A stretch of 64,000 nucleotides of DNA from Amycolatopsis acididurans (lineage in GTDB: Bacteria > Actinomycetota > Actinomycetes > Mycobacteriales > Pseudonocardiaceae), in contig NZ_JAAXLS010000023.1 in NCBI RefSeq assembly GCF_012328925.1, forward strand, positions 34,095 through 98,094. The letters are read 5' to 3'. Shown here one piece after another: positions 45,604-56,839 of the stretch (the first letter of the stretch is position 1; each line of letters begins with the position of its first letter). The notes under the pieces were generated by a model. It searched no databases. It was not told the DNA's origin and saw only the letters and a program-made list of their open reading frames with translations. Both the position numbers and the translations under genes were made by a program.

Positions 45604-47727
45604 GTGTCGGAACCCCGGATCAGACGGGCCGAGATCGCCATCGAGCAACGTCACGTGGATCGCGTCTACTCCCGCCTCGCCGAGCTTCGGTCACAGGCCG
45701 AGGCGATGCGCGCCAAGGGTTACGAGATCGGGCACGGCGCGCAGCGCGAGGCCGTGTTCGAGCAGGCGTCCATGCTCTTCGAGCGGGACATGATGGTCTT
45801 TCACGCCAACCAGACGCTGCAGACGCTCGACGCCGAGTACGAGGGACTCGTGTTCGGACGGCTCGACCAGACCAGCGGCGAAAAGATCTACGTCGGCAGG
45901 CTCGGCATCCGCGACGCCGAGTTCGACAACCTCGTCACCGACTGGCGGGCTCCCGCGGCGGCGGCGTTCTACCAGGCCACCGCGGAAGAACCGATGGACG
46001 TCGTGCGCCGCCGCGTCATCCGCTGCTCCGGGCAGAACGTGCTCGACGTGGACGACGACGTGCTGATCGCGGACGCCGTGCCGGACCACATGAGCGTCGT
46101 CGGCGAGGGCGCGCTGATGGCCGCACTCGGCCGTTCGCGTGGCGAGAAGATGCGCGACATCGTCGCCACCATCCAGCGCGAGCAGGACGAGGTGATCAGG
46201 GCGCCGTGGCGTGGCGTCACCGAGATCACCGGCGGTCCCGGCACCGGGAAGACGGCGGTCGCGCTGCACCGCGCGGCCTACCTGCTCTACCGGCACCGGC
46301 GGCAGCTCGGCGGGGCCGGCGTCTTCGTGGTCGGCCCGTCCGGCGTGTTCACCAACTACATCTCGCGCGTGCTGCCGTCGATGGGCGAGACCAACGTGGA
46401 ACTGCGGGCACTGGGCGAGGTGCTCGACGGGATCGTGGCGACCCGGCAGGACCCGGCGAAACTGGCCGCGGTCAAGGGCTCGCTGCGGATGCGCAAGGTG
46501 CTGACGCGGGCGATGCGCGACACCCCGCCGGACGTGCCGGACGAGATCCGCATCGTCTACCGCGGCGAGGTGCTCAAGCTGCGCGGCAAGGAGCTGGAGA
46601 AGGTGCGCCGCAAGGTGCACTCGCACGGCGGGCCGCCGAACCGTTCGCGCGTGCGCGCGGCCGAGGCGCTGCTGGAGGCGCTGGCCGACAAGGCCGAGGA
46701 GAACGCCCGCACCGACGGACGGACGGTCGACCGGGCGGAGCTGATCACCGAACTGGGCGAGCGGATCGATTTCCACCGGTTCCTCGTGGTGTGGTGGCCG
46801 GTGCTGTATCCGGGCGAGATCCTGCGCTGGCTCGCCGATCCGGCCCGATTGGCGCGGGCGGGCAAGGGCGTGCTCAACCGGGACGAGGTCGCGCTCGTCG
46901 CCGCGTCGTTCGCCGACCGTGTGCGGGACTGGTCGGTCGCCGACGTCGCGTTGCTCGACGAGCTGCGCGTGCTGACCGGACCGCCGCCGAAGCGGCGCCG
47001 CAAGCCGCAGCAGATCGAGCTGGACGCCGCTCCCCCGGCGCGTGGCGTGGAAAGCCATGGGCCGCACCGGCCCGAGCACTACGACGAGTACTCGCACATC
47101 GTCGTGGACGAATCGCAGGACCTCTCCCCCATGCAGTGGCGGATGATCGGCAGGCGCGGCAAGTACGCGAGCTGGACGGTCGTCGGGGACCCGGTGCAGA
47201 GTTCGTGGCCCGAGCCGGACGAGGCCGCGCAGGCGCGGGACCAGGCGTTCGGCCCGCGCACCCCGCGCCGCCGGTACACGCTGCGCACGAACTACCGCAA
47301 CTCCAAGGAGATCTTCGACCTCGCCGCGCGTGTGGTCGCCGGGCACGCGGAGGACGGCGATCTGCCCGAGGCCGTGCGTACCACGGGCCTGGAGCCCGAG
47401 ATCCGGATGACCGATACCGCGAGTCTGGAGGGCTCGGTGCATTCGGCGGCGAAGGAACTGCTGGACGCGGTCGAGGGCACGGTCGGCGTGATCTGCGCGA
47501 TGGACCGGGTGCCCGAGGTCAGCGGCTGGCTGACCGGGCACTCCGACGAGCGGCTCAAGGTCGTCGGCAGCCTCGATTCCAAGGGCCTGGAATACGACGG
47601 CGTCGTGCTGGTCGAGCCGACCGAGCTGATCACCGAGTCGACCACCGGCCGTCGCGTGCTCTACGTCGCGCTGACCCGTGCGACGCAGCAGCTGACCGTC
47701 GTCGCCTCCGGGCGGGAATGGTTGTGA
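45604..47727 (+). CDS. HelD-type superfamily 1 helicase
   Basis: A protein of 707 residues. An N-terminal coiled coil (about 1-60) of the type that enters RNA polymerase precedes UvrD-like motor domains: Walker A GGPGTGKTAVALHR (about 210), Walker B VVDESQDLSPMQW, motif III VVGDPVQSSW and motif VI YVALTRATQQL. Known actinobacterial HelD proteins release stalled RNA polymerase, and some give rifamycin tolerance. The GTG at 45604 is the likely start. Confidence 0.9.
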   Translation: MSEPRIRRAEIAIEQRHVDRVYSRLAELRSQAEAMRAKGYEIGHGAQREAVFEQASMLFERDMMVFHANQTLQTLDAEYEGLVFGRLDQTSGEKIYVGRLGIRDAEFDNLVTDWRAPAAAAFYQATAEEPMDVVRRRVIRCSGQNVLDVDDDVLIADAVPDHMSVVGEGALMAALGRSRGEKMRDIVATIQREQDEVIRAPWRGVTEITGGPGTGKTAVALHRAAYLLYRHRRQLGGAGVFVVGPSGVFTNYISRVLPSMGETNVELRALGEVLDGIVATRQDPAKLAAVKGSLRMRKVLTRAMRDTPPDVPDEIRIVYRGEVLKLRGKELEKVRRKVHSHGGPPNRSRVRAAEALLEALADKAEENARTDGRTVDRAELITELGERIDFHRFLVVWWPVLYPGEILRWLADPARLARAGKGVLNRDEVALVAASFADRVRDWSVADVALLDELRVLTGPPPKRRRKPQQIELDAAPPARGVESHGPHRPEHYDEYSHIVVDESQDLSPMQWRMIGRRGKYASWTVVGDPVQSSWPEPDEAAQARDQAFGPRTPRRRYTLRTNYRNSKEIFDLAARVVAGHAEDGDLPEAVRTTGLEPEIRMTDTASLEGSVHSAAKELLDAVEGTVGVICAMDRVPEVSGWLTGHSDERLKVVGSLDSKGLEYDGVVLVEPTELITESTTGRRVLYVALTRATQQLTVVASGREWL

Positions 47728-47743
47728 CAACGCACGTGTTGCG

Positions 47744-48748
47744 TTGAACGTGAGTTCTCTGACCGATGTGAAGCTGTCCGTGCTCGATCTGTCGCCGATC
47801 CCCGCCGACGGGGACGCCGGCACCGCACTGCGGAACACCATCGATCTGGCGCGGGCCACCGAAGCGCTGGGATATCACCGCTTCTGGGTCGCCGAGCACC
47901 ACAACATGCCGGGCATCGCCAGTTCGGCGACGGCCGTGCTGATCGGGCACGTCGCGCAGGCGACCGAGCGGATCAGGGTCGGTTCGGGCGGGATCATGCT
48001 GCCCAACCACGCGCCGCTGATCGTGGCCGAGCAGTTCGGCATGCTGGAGGCGTTCCACCCGGGCCGGATCGACCTCGGTATCGGCCGTGCGCCGGGCACC
48101 GACCAGCGCACGGCGCTCGCGGTGCGCGGGTCGATGGCGGCGCTGTCCGCGGAGAACTTCCCCCAGCAGCTGGCCGAACTGATGGACTACTTCGAGCCGG
48201 ACGCGGCGCGCGCGGTCAACGCCTACCCCGCGGTCGGGCACAAGCCGCCGTTCTGGCTGCTCGGGTCGAGCGGGTTCAGCGCGCAGCTGGCCGGGGCACT
48301 CGGGCTGCCGTTCGCGTTCGCGCACCACTTCAGCGCGCAGAACACGCTGCCCGCGGTGCGGCTGTACCGCGAGTCGTTCAAACCGTCGGCGGTGCTGGAC
48401 GAGCCGTACCTGATGCTGGGCGCGGCCGTGATCGCGGCGGAGACCGACGAGCGGGCGCAGTGGCTGGCGGGGCCGAGCGGTTTGACGTTCTTGAGCCTGC
48501 GGCGCGGCCGGCCGATTCCGTTGCCGACGCCGGAGGAAGCGGCGGAGTACCCGTATTCCGATCTGGACCGGCAGTTCCTGCAGGAGCGCTTCGGCAGCAA
48601 CATCATCGGCTCGCCGGAGACCGTGCGCAAGGGCATGGAGAAGCTCCTGGCCGACACGGGCGCCGACGAGCTGATGATCACCACGATGGTGCACGGGCAG
48701 GCCGACCGGGTGCGCTCCTACGAGATCGTGGCGGACCTGGCGAAGTAG
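47744..48748 (+). CDS. Luciferase-like (LLM) flavin-dependent oxidoreductase
   Basis: A protein of 334 residues of the bacterial luciferase-like monooxygenase group (YwcH/MsnO8 type): LSVLDLSPIPADG, YHRFWVAEHHNMPGIA, RIRVGSGGIMLPNHAPL, RIDLGIGRAPGTDQ and IGSPETVRKGMEKLL. The start is TTG 47744 or GTG 47750, and neither has a strong ribosome site. It lies 16 bp after the HelD gene, so probably on its transcript. The substrate is unknown. Confidence 0.85.
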   Translation: MNVSSLTDVKLSVLDLSPIPADGDAGTALRNTIDLARATEALGYHRFWVAEHHNMPGIASSATAVLIGHVAQATERIRVGSGGIMLPNHAPLIVAEQFGMLEAFHPGRIDLGIGRAPGTDQRTALAVRGSMAALSAENFPQQLAELMDYFEPDAARAVNAYPAVGHKPPFWLLGSSGFSAQLAGALGLPFAFAHHFSAQNTLPAVRLYRESFKPSAVLDEPYLMLGAAVIAAETDERAQWLAGPSGLTFLSLRRGRPIPLPTPEEAAEYPYSDLDRQFLQERFGSNIIGSPETVRKGMEKLLADTGADELMITTMVHGQADRVRSYEIVADLAK

Positions 48749-48750
48749 GC

Positions 48751-48784
48751 CACCCCCTCATGGCGCAGCGGACCATGAGGGGGT
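48751..48784. terminator. Bidirectional terminator hairpin
   Basis: A perfect 13-bp stem (CACCCCCTCATGG / CCATGAGGGGGTG) and 9-nt loop lie between the convergent LLM and cyclopropane-synthase-like genes, starting 3 bp after the LLM stop. Confidence 0.82.
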
Positions 48785-48799
48785 GCCTCACGGCATCCG

Positions 48800-50089
48800 T
48801 CAGGACAGCAGTGCCGTGCGCGTGCGCGGCATTCCGGACGCGCCCGAGGCGGCCGTCTTGACACCGAGTACCTGGTTGATGCCGATCGCGCCCTTCTCGA
48901 ACGTGAGCGCGCACGCCGCCATGTAAAGGCGCCACACCCGCGCGCGACCCTCGCTCGTCAGGCGCACGGCGTCGTTCCAGTTGGCCTCGAGGTTCGCCAC
49001 CCACGCGCGCAGCGTCAGCGCGTAGTGCTCCCGCAGGGCTTCCACATCGCGGATTTCGAACCCGGCCTGCTCGATCGCGTTCACCATCACGCCGACCGGC
49101 TCCAGCTCGCCGTCCGGGAAGACGTACCGGTTGATGAAGGTGTCGCCGCCCGTGTGCGCTCCGACGCCCACCTTGCGCGAGATCGCGTGGTTGAGCAGCC
49201 TGCCGCCGGGACGCAGCAGGTCGTACAGCGCTCGCGCGTAGGTCGGCAGCATCGCCTCGCCGACGTGCTCGGCCATGCCGATACTGGAGATCGCGTCGTA
49301 GGGCCCGTCGCCGACCTCGCGGTAGTCCTGCACCCGGATCTCGACCAGATCCGACAATCCGGCCTCGGCGACCCGTTTGCGTGCGAAGTCGGCCTGTGCC
49401 TGCGAAAGGGTGACGCCGACGGCGTGTGCGCCGTACTCGCGCGCCGCGTGGATGACGAACGTGCCCCACCCGCAGCCGACGTCGAGCACGCGCATCCCCT
49501 CGTGCAGCCCGAGCTTGCGGCACACCAGGTCGACCTTGGCGGTCTGCGCGTCCTCCAGCGTCTCGGCCTTGTCGTCCCACACCGCGCACGAGTAGGTCAT
49601 GCTCGGGCCGAGCACGAGCGCGTAGAAGTCGTTGCCGACGTCGTAGTGGTGACTGATGGCCTGCGAGTCGCGGCGCCGGGTGTGCAGCCGCCCGCCCAGC
49701 CGGATCTCCTCCGCGGGCGGCTTCGGCGGCAGGCCGAACGCGCGCAGCCGCAGCCCGGCCTTCACCATGTCGCGCTTGACCATCTTGTCCACGGCGAGTT
49801 CCTGGCCGCCGATGATGCGTTCCAGCTGCGCGAGCGTTTCGAAGAAGTCGCTTTCCACGTCGATGTCGCCGGAGACGAAGGCGCGCGCGAGGCCGAGTTC
49901 GTTCGGTGCCCACAGCAGGCGGCGCAGTGCTCGCCGGCGGCGGACCACGAGACGGGCCGCGGCGTCCGGCGGGCCGGCCTCGCTGCCGTCCCAACACCGG
50001 ATTCGGAGCGGAAGTTCGCTGCCCAGCACCGCACGCACCAAAGCGTGGACGGCACCCGCAGCATCATGCGAGGTACCCACGTGATTCAT
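48800..50089 (-). CDS. Cyclopropane-fatty-acyl-phospholipid synthase family methyltransferase
   Basis: A protein of 429 residues. An N-terminal helical extension covers about 1-135. The CFA-type SAM domain has SHHYDVGNDFYALVLGPSMTYSCAVW, SAM motif VLDVGCGWGTF and SSIGMAEHVG. A C-terminal ALREHYALTLRAWVANLEANWNDAVRL follows. It modifies unsaturated phospholipid acyl chains by cyclopropanation or methylation. Related mycobacterial proteins of this size work with an oxidoreductase partner to make tuberculostearate-like acids; none is adjacent here. Confidence 0.9.
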   Translation of the reverse strand: MNHVGTSHDAAGAVHALVRAVLGSELPLRIRCWDGSEAGPPDAAARLVVRRRRALRRLLWAPNELGLARAFVSGDIDVESDFFETLAQLERIIGGQELAVDKMVKRDMVKAGLRLRAFGLPPKPPAEEIRLGGRLHTRRRDSQAISHHYDVGNDFYALVLGPSMTYSCAVWDDKAETLEDAQTAKVDLVCRKLGLHEGMRVLDVGCGWGTFVIHAAREYGAHAVGVTLSQAQADFARKRVAEAGLSDLVEIRVQDYREVGDGPYDAISSIGMAEHVGEAMLPTYARALYDLLRPGGRLLNHAISRKVGVGAHTGGDTFINRYVFPDGELEPVGVMVNAIEQAGFEIRDVEALREHYALTLRAWVANLEANWNDAVRLTSEGRARVWRLYMAACALTFEKGAIGINQVLGVKTAASGASGMPRTRTALLS

Positions 50090-50154
50090 TCAATCACTCA
50101 CGCAGGTTTTACGCCCATGCCTATATCGGCATTTAGTCCGTTTCGCCGGTTTCC

Positions 50155-50204
50155 AAGGCCGTGTACTTTCCCACATTACTTAGCATGGGCAAGTACACGG
50201 CCTT
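50155..50204. terminator. Hairpin downstream of pyc
   Basis: Arms AAGGCCGTGTACTT (50155-50168) and AAGTACACGGCCTT (50191-50204) are exact complements. The loop can pair further through CCCA/TGGG. It lies 17 bp after the pyc stop and is a likely terminator, though without a clear T-run. Upstream, at 50117-50132, ATGCC-TATATC-GGCAT is a small palindrome before the cyclopropane-synthase-like gene. Confidence 0.65.
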
Positions 50205-50220
50205 TCTGCTACACGACCTC

Positions 50221-53200
50221 TTATTCGAGCACCAGGAGCAGATCGCCGCCCTCGACCTGCTGGACGGAGTTGATCGCGAGGCGACCGACCTTGCCGCCCG
50301 CGGCCGCCGTGATCGAGGCCTCCATCTTCATGGCCTCGATCGTGGCGACCGTGGCACCCGCGGTCACCTCGTCGCCCTCGGCCACCGACAGCGTGACCAC
50401 ACCCGCGAACGGAGCCGCGACGTGCTTCGGGTTGCCCTTGTCGGCCTTCTCCGCGGCGGGCAGGTCCGAGGCCACCGACCGGTCCCGCACCTGGATCGGC
50501 CGCAGCTGACCGTTCAGCGTGGACATCACGGTGCGCATACCGCGCTCGTCGGCCTCACCGATCGCCTCCAGCTCGATGAGCAGCCGCACGCCCGGTTCGA
50601 GGTCGACGGCGTACTCCTCGCCCGGGCGCAGCCCGTAGAAGAAGTCTTTGCTGGGCAGCACACTCGTGTCGCCGTAGGCCTCGCGGTGCGCCTCGAACTC
50701 CTTCGTCGGCGCCGGGAACAGCAGCCGGTTCAGCGTCGTGCGGCGGTCGTTCGCCAGGCCCTCGCGGTCCTCGCCGGACAGTTCCGCGACCGGCTTCGGC
50801 TCCGCGCGGCCTTCCAGCGCCCTGCTGCGGAACGGCTCCGGCCAGCCACCGGGCGGGTCGCCCAGCTCGCCGCGCAGGAAGCCGATGACCGAGTCGGGAA
50901 TGTCGAACTTGCCCGGCTCCGCCTCGAACTTCTCCGGCGAGACACCCGCACCGACCAGGTGCAGCGCGAGGTCACCGACCACTTTGGACGAAGGCGTGAC
51001 CTTGACGAGGTGGCCGAGGATCTTGTCCGCCGCCGCGTACATCGCCTCGATGTCTTCGAACCGGTCGCCCAGGCCCAGCGCACGGGCCTGCGTGCGCAGG
51101 TTGGACAGCTGCCCGCCCGGGATCTCGTGGTCGTACACGCGCCCGGTCGGCGACGCGAGCCCCGCCTCGAACGGCGCGTAGATCTTGCGCACGATCTCCC
51201 AGTACGGCTCCAGGTTCCCGATCGCCCGCAGCGACAGGCCGGTCGGGCGCTCCGAATGGTCGGTCGCCGCCACGATCGCCGACAGCGAAGGCTGCGACGT
51301 GGTGCCCGCCATCGACGCGACCGCGCCGTCCACCGCGTCCGCGCCCGCGTTGATCGCGGCGAGGTAGGTGCCCAGCTGACCGCCCGCGGTGTCGTGGGTG
51401 TGGATGTGCACCGGGAGGTCGAATTCCTTGCGCAGCGCCGACACCAGCTTCGCCGCCGCCGGCGCCCGCAGCAGGCCAGCCATGTCCTTGATCGCCAGCA
51501 CGTGCGCGCCGGCGCCGACGATCTGCTCGGCCAGCTTGAGGTAGTAGTCCAATGTGTACAGCTTCTCGGCCGGGTCCGAGAGGTCCGAGGTGTAGCACAG
51601 CGCCACCTCCGCGACCGCGGAACCGGTCTCGCGCACCGCCTCGATGGCCGGGCGCATCTGCTCGACGTCGTTGAGCGCGTCGAAGATCCGGAAGATGTCG
51701 ATGCCGGTCCTGGTGGCCTCCTCGACGAAGGCGCTGGTCACCTCGGTCGGGTAAGGCGTGTAGCCGACCGTGTTGCGGCCACGCAGCAACATCTGCAGGC
51801 AGATGTTCGGCACCGCCTCACGCAGCTGCGCGAGCCGCTCCCACGGGTCCTCGGCGAGGAACCGCAGCGCGACGTCGTAGGTGGCGCCGCCCCAGCACTC
51901 CAGCGACAGCAGTTCCGGCGTCGTGTGCGCCACGGCCGGCGCGATGGCCAGCAGGTCCTTGGTGCGGACGCGGGTGGCCAGCAGCGACTGGTGCGCGTCG
52001 CGGAACGTGGTGTCGGTGACGCCGATCGTCGGGGATTCCCGCAGCCAGCGCGCGAAACCCTCCGGGCCCAGCTCGGTCAGCTTCTGCTTCGAACCGGCGG
52101 GCGGCTCGCCGCTGCCGATCTCGGGCAGCTTGCTGGCCGGGTCGATCAGCCTCGGGCGCTCGCCGTTGGGCTTGTTCACCGTCACGTCGGCCAGGTACGT
52201 GAGCAGCCGCGTGCCGCGGTCGGCGGAATGCCGGGCGGTCAGCAGGTGCGGACGCTCCTCGATGAACGACGTCGTGACGCGCCCGTTCCGGAAGTCCTCG
52301 TCGTCCAGCACTGCCTGCAGGAACGGGATGTTCGTGGCCACCCCGCGGATCCGGAACTCCGCCACGGCACGACGGGCGCGGCCCACGGCGGTCTTGAAGT
52401 CGCGGCCACGACAGCTCAGCTTGACCAGCATCGAGTCGAAGTGCGCGCTGATCTCGGTGCCCGCGAAGGCGGTACCGCCGTCGAGCCGGATGCCCGACCC
52501 GCCCGGCGAGCGGTAGGCGCTGATCATCCCGGTGTCCGGGCGGAAGCCGTTGGCCGGGTCCTCGGTGGTGATCCGGCACTGCAGCGCCGCGCCACGCAGG
52601 TAGATCTTCTCCTGGGACAGACCGAGATCGGCCAGCGTCTCCCCCGCCGCGATGCGCATCTGCGACTGCACCAGGTCGACGTCGGTGACCTCCTCGGTCA
52701 CCGTGTGCTCGACCTGGATGCGCGGGTTCATCTCGATGAAGACGTGGTTGCCGCTCTTGTCGAGCAGGAACTCGACCGTACCGGCGTTGCGGTAGCCGAT
52801 CTTGCGCGCGAACGCGACCGCGTCGGCGCAGATCCGGTCGCGCAGCTCGGGATCGAGGTTCGGCGCGGGCGCCAGCTCGATCACCTTCTGATGCCTGCGC
52901 TGCACCGAACAGTCGCGTTCGTACAGATGAATCACATTGCCCGCGCCGTCGGCGAGGATCTGCACCTCGATGTGCCGGGGGTCGACGACGGCCTTCTCCA
53001 GGAACACCGTCGGATCGCCGAAGGCCGACTCCGCCTCGCGCGCCGCGGCCTCGATCGCCTCACGCAGCTGCGCGGGGTCGTCCACGCGGCGCATCCCGCG
53101 CCCGCCACCACCGGCGACGGCCTTGACGAACACCGGGAAGCCCACCGAGTCGGCGGCCGCGACCAGCTCGTCCACATCGCTCGACGGCGCCGACGAGCCC

Positions 53201-53595
53201 AGCACCGGCACGCCGGCCTCGCGGGCGGCGGCCACCGCGCGAGCCTTGTTACCGGTCAGCTCCAGGATGTCGGCACTCGGGCCGATGAATGTGATCCCCG
53301 CCTCTTCGCATGCGCGGGCCAGATCCGGGTTCTCCGAAAGGAAACCGTAGCCGGGGTACACCGCGTCGGCACCGGCCTTGCGTGCCGCGCCCACGATCTC
53401 CTCGACGGACAGATACGCGCGCACGGGGTGCCCCTGCGCACCGATCTGATACGCCTCGTCGGCCTTCAGCCGGTGCAGCGAGTTGCGGTCCTCGTAGGGA
53501 AAAACCGCCACAGTGCCCGCGCCAAGCTCATAGCCGGCGCGGAACGCGCGAATTGCGATCTCGCCGCGGTTCGCGACGAGTACCTTCCGGAACAT
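50221..53595 (-). CDS. pyc: Pyruvate carboxylase
   Basis: Carboxylates pyruvate to oxaloacetate. The protein has 1124 residues in the order biotin carboxylase (KVLVANRGEIAIRAFRA, GGGGRGMRR, ATP-grasp, EMNPRIQVEHTVTEE), carboxyltransferase (DTTFRDAHQSLLATRVRT, MLLRGRNTVGY, KDMAGLLRAPAA) and biotin carrier with the biotinylated Lys in EAMKME (about 1090). The length is normal for the single-chain enzyme. It starts 93 bp after the secreted subtilase-like gene, on the same strand. Confidence 0.98.
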   Translation of the reverse strand: MFRKVLVANRGEIAIRAFRAGYELGAGTVAVFPYEDRNSLHRLKADEAYQIGAQGHPVRAYLSVEEIVGAARKAGADAVYPGYGFLSENPDLARACEEAGITFIGPSADILELTGNKARAVAAAREAGVPVLGSSAPSSDVDELVAAADSVGFPVFVKAVAGGGGRGMRRVDDPAQLREAIEAAAREAESAFGDPTVFLEKAVVDPRHIEVQILADGAGNVIHLYERDCSVQRRHQKVIELAPAPNLDPELRDRICADAVAFARKIGYRNAGTVEFLLDKSGNHVFIEMNPRIQVEHTVTEEVTDVDLVQSQMRIAAGETLADLGLSQEKIYLRGAALQCRITTEDPANGFRPDTGMISAYRSPGGSGIRLDGGTAFAGTEISAHFDSMLVKLSCRGRDFKTAVGRARRAVAEFRIRGVATNIPFLQAVLDDEDFRNGRVTTSFIEERPHLLTARHSADRGTRLLTYLADVTVNKPNGERPRLIDPASKLPEIGSGEPPAGSKQKLTELGPEGFARWLRESPTIGVTDTTFRDAHQSLLATRVRTKDLLAIAPAVAHTTPELLSLECWGGATYDVALRFLAEDPWERLAQLREAVPNICLQMLLRGRNTVGYTPYPTEVTSAFVEEATRTGIDIFRIFDALNDVEQMRPAIEAVRETGSAVAEVALCYTSDLSDPAEKLYTLDYYLKLAEQIVGAGAHVLAIKDMAGLLRAPAAAKLVSALRKEFDLPVHIHTHDTAGGQLGTYLAAINAGADAVDGAVASMAGTTSQPSLSAIVAATDHSERPTGLSLRAIGNLEPYWEIVRKIYAPFEAGLASPTGRVYDHEIPGGQLSNLRTQARALGLGDRFEDIEAMYAAADKILGHLVKVTPSSKVVGDLALHLVGAGVSPEKFEAEPGKFDIPDSVIGFLRGELGDPPGGWPEPFRSRALEGRAEPKPVAELSGEDREGLANDRRTTLNRLLFPAPTKEFEAHREAYGDTSVLPSKDFFYGLRPGEEYAVDLEPGVRLLIELEAIGEADERGMRTVMSTLNGQLRPIQVRDRSVASDLPAAEKADKGNPKHVAAPFAGVVTLSVAEGDEVTAGATVATIEAMKMEASITAAAGGKVGRLAINSVQQVEGGDLLLVLE

Positions 53596-53688
53596 GCCCG
53601 GTCCTCCTGATGAGTACGGATCGGTTGCAGGCTGACGTTACCTTGCCTGTCCCGGAAGGCGGGAGTTCGATCTCAGTTCTTGGACGGT

Positions 53689-54603
53689 TCAATCGTCTGC
53701 AACGGTGCAGAGCAGCCGGTTCGGGGTGCCCTGCGGCACGGAGGTCAAAACATTCTTCGACGCACCGTCCACGATTCCCTTGCCGACTTCCGCGGGAGTT
53801 GCCTCAGGGTGCACGGCCCGGTACAGAGCGGCAGCACCGGCGACGAACGCCGCCGCCATGGACGTGCCCGACGCGGTGGCGGGACCGCCGGTGGTCGCGG
53901 AGGGGATGTCCACACCGGGCGCGAACACGTCGATGCCGGGGCCGGTGTTGGACTTGGGCGCGACCGCGTTGTGCGAGTCGGTCGCGCCGACCGTCAGCGC
54001 CTCGGCCACGCGCCCCGGCGAGGACAGGCTCGCGTCGCTGCCGGTCCAGCCCGCGGGCACGGCGACCGGCATCACGGCCGCGAGCTGGCGGACGGCGTTG
54101 TCGAGGCCGTCGTTGGCCGGGCCGCCGATACCCAGCACCGCGACGGAGGGCTGCTTGGCGTTCTTGGTCACCCAGTCGATCCCGGCGAGAATGTTGGACA
54201 GGCGGCCGTTGCCGGTGTTGTCGAGCACCCGCACCGGCACGATGTGCACCTTCTTGGCGACGCCGAAGTCCTTGCCGCCGAGGATGCTCGCGAGCCGGGT
54301 GCCGTCCCCGTTGCCGTCGCCGGCGTCGTCGTTGCCCTCGACGAAGTTCTTGCCCTGCTCGACCCGGCCCTCGAACTCCGGCTGCTTGGCGTCGACGCCG
54401 GTGTCGATCACGTAGGCCGTCACCGTGTCGGCCGTGGTGGTGTAGCGGTACACCCCGTCGGCGCTGCCGTCCACGCGGTCGAGGCCCCAGCTGGGCGGGT
54501 TTTCCTGCCGGCCGGGATCGGCCAGTGCGCCGGGCGCGGACACCAGCGTCACGGCGACGGAGAGCACCAGGGAAGTCACTGTTCGTGCCGAAAATTTGAT
54601 CAC
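53689..54603 (-). CDS. Secreted subtilase homologue lacking the catalytic His (pseudoprotease)
   Basis: A protein of 304 residues with a signal peptide (about 1-28) and a proteinase-K-type S8 domain. The Asp (VIDTGV, D67) and nucleophile Ser (GTSMAAAFVAG, S248) are present. The His motif usually NGHGTHVAG reads NGDGTRLAS (D100), and the oxyanion Asn in AGN reads AGW (W186). Several changes together argue for real loss of protease activity rather than one sequencing error. There is no I9 propeptide: the WGLDRVD start of the mature domain follows almost directly. It could be a binding or inhibitor-decoy protein. Confidence 0.85.
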   Translation of the reverse strand: MIKFSARTVTSLVLSVAVTLVSAPGALADPGRQENPPSWGLDRVDGSADGVYRYTTTADTVTAYVIDTGVDAKQPEFEGRVEQGKNFVEGNDDAGDGNGDGTRLASILGGKDFGVAKKVHIVPVRVLDNTGNGRLSNILAGIDWVTKNAKQPSVAVLGIGGPANDGLDNAVRQLAAVMPVAVPAGWTGSDASLSSPGRVAEALTVGATDSHNAVAPKSNTGPGIDVFAPGVDIPSATTGGPATASGTSMAAAFVAGAAALYRAVHPEATPAEVGKGIVDGASKNVLTSVPQGTPNRLLCTVADD

Positions 54604-54682
54604 AAGTCAGGGTGACGCGCGTGCCGGCGACGGGACAAACGCTGTACCACTATCGAGCGTCGCGCTCGCTTCGTGCGGTCCT

Positions 54683-56835
<2,153 letters not shown>

Positions 56836-56839
<4 letters not shown>

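Noticed and set aside
50161..53610. A 1149-codon open frame on the plus strand opposite pyc
   Set aside because: A shadow of the complete pyruvate carboxylase gene; no domain is recognisable.
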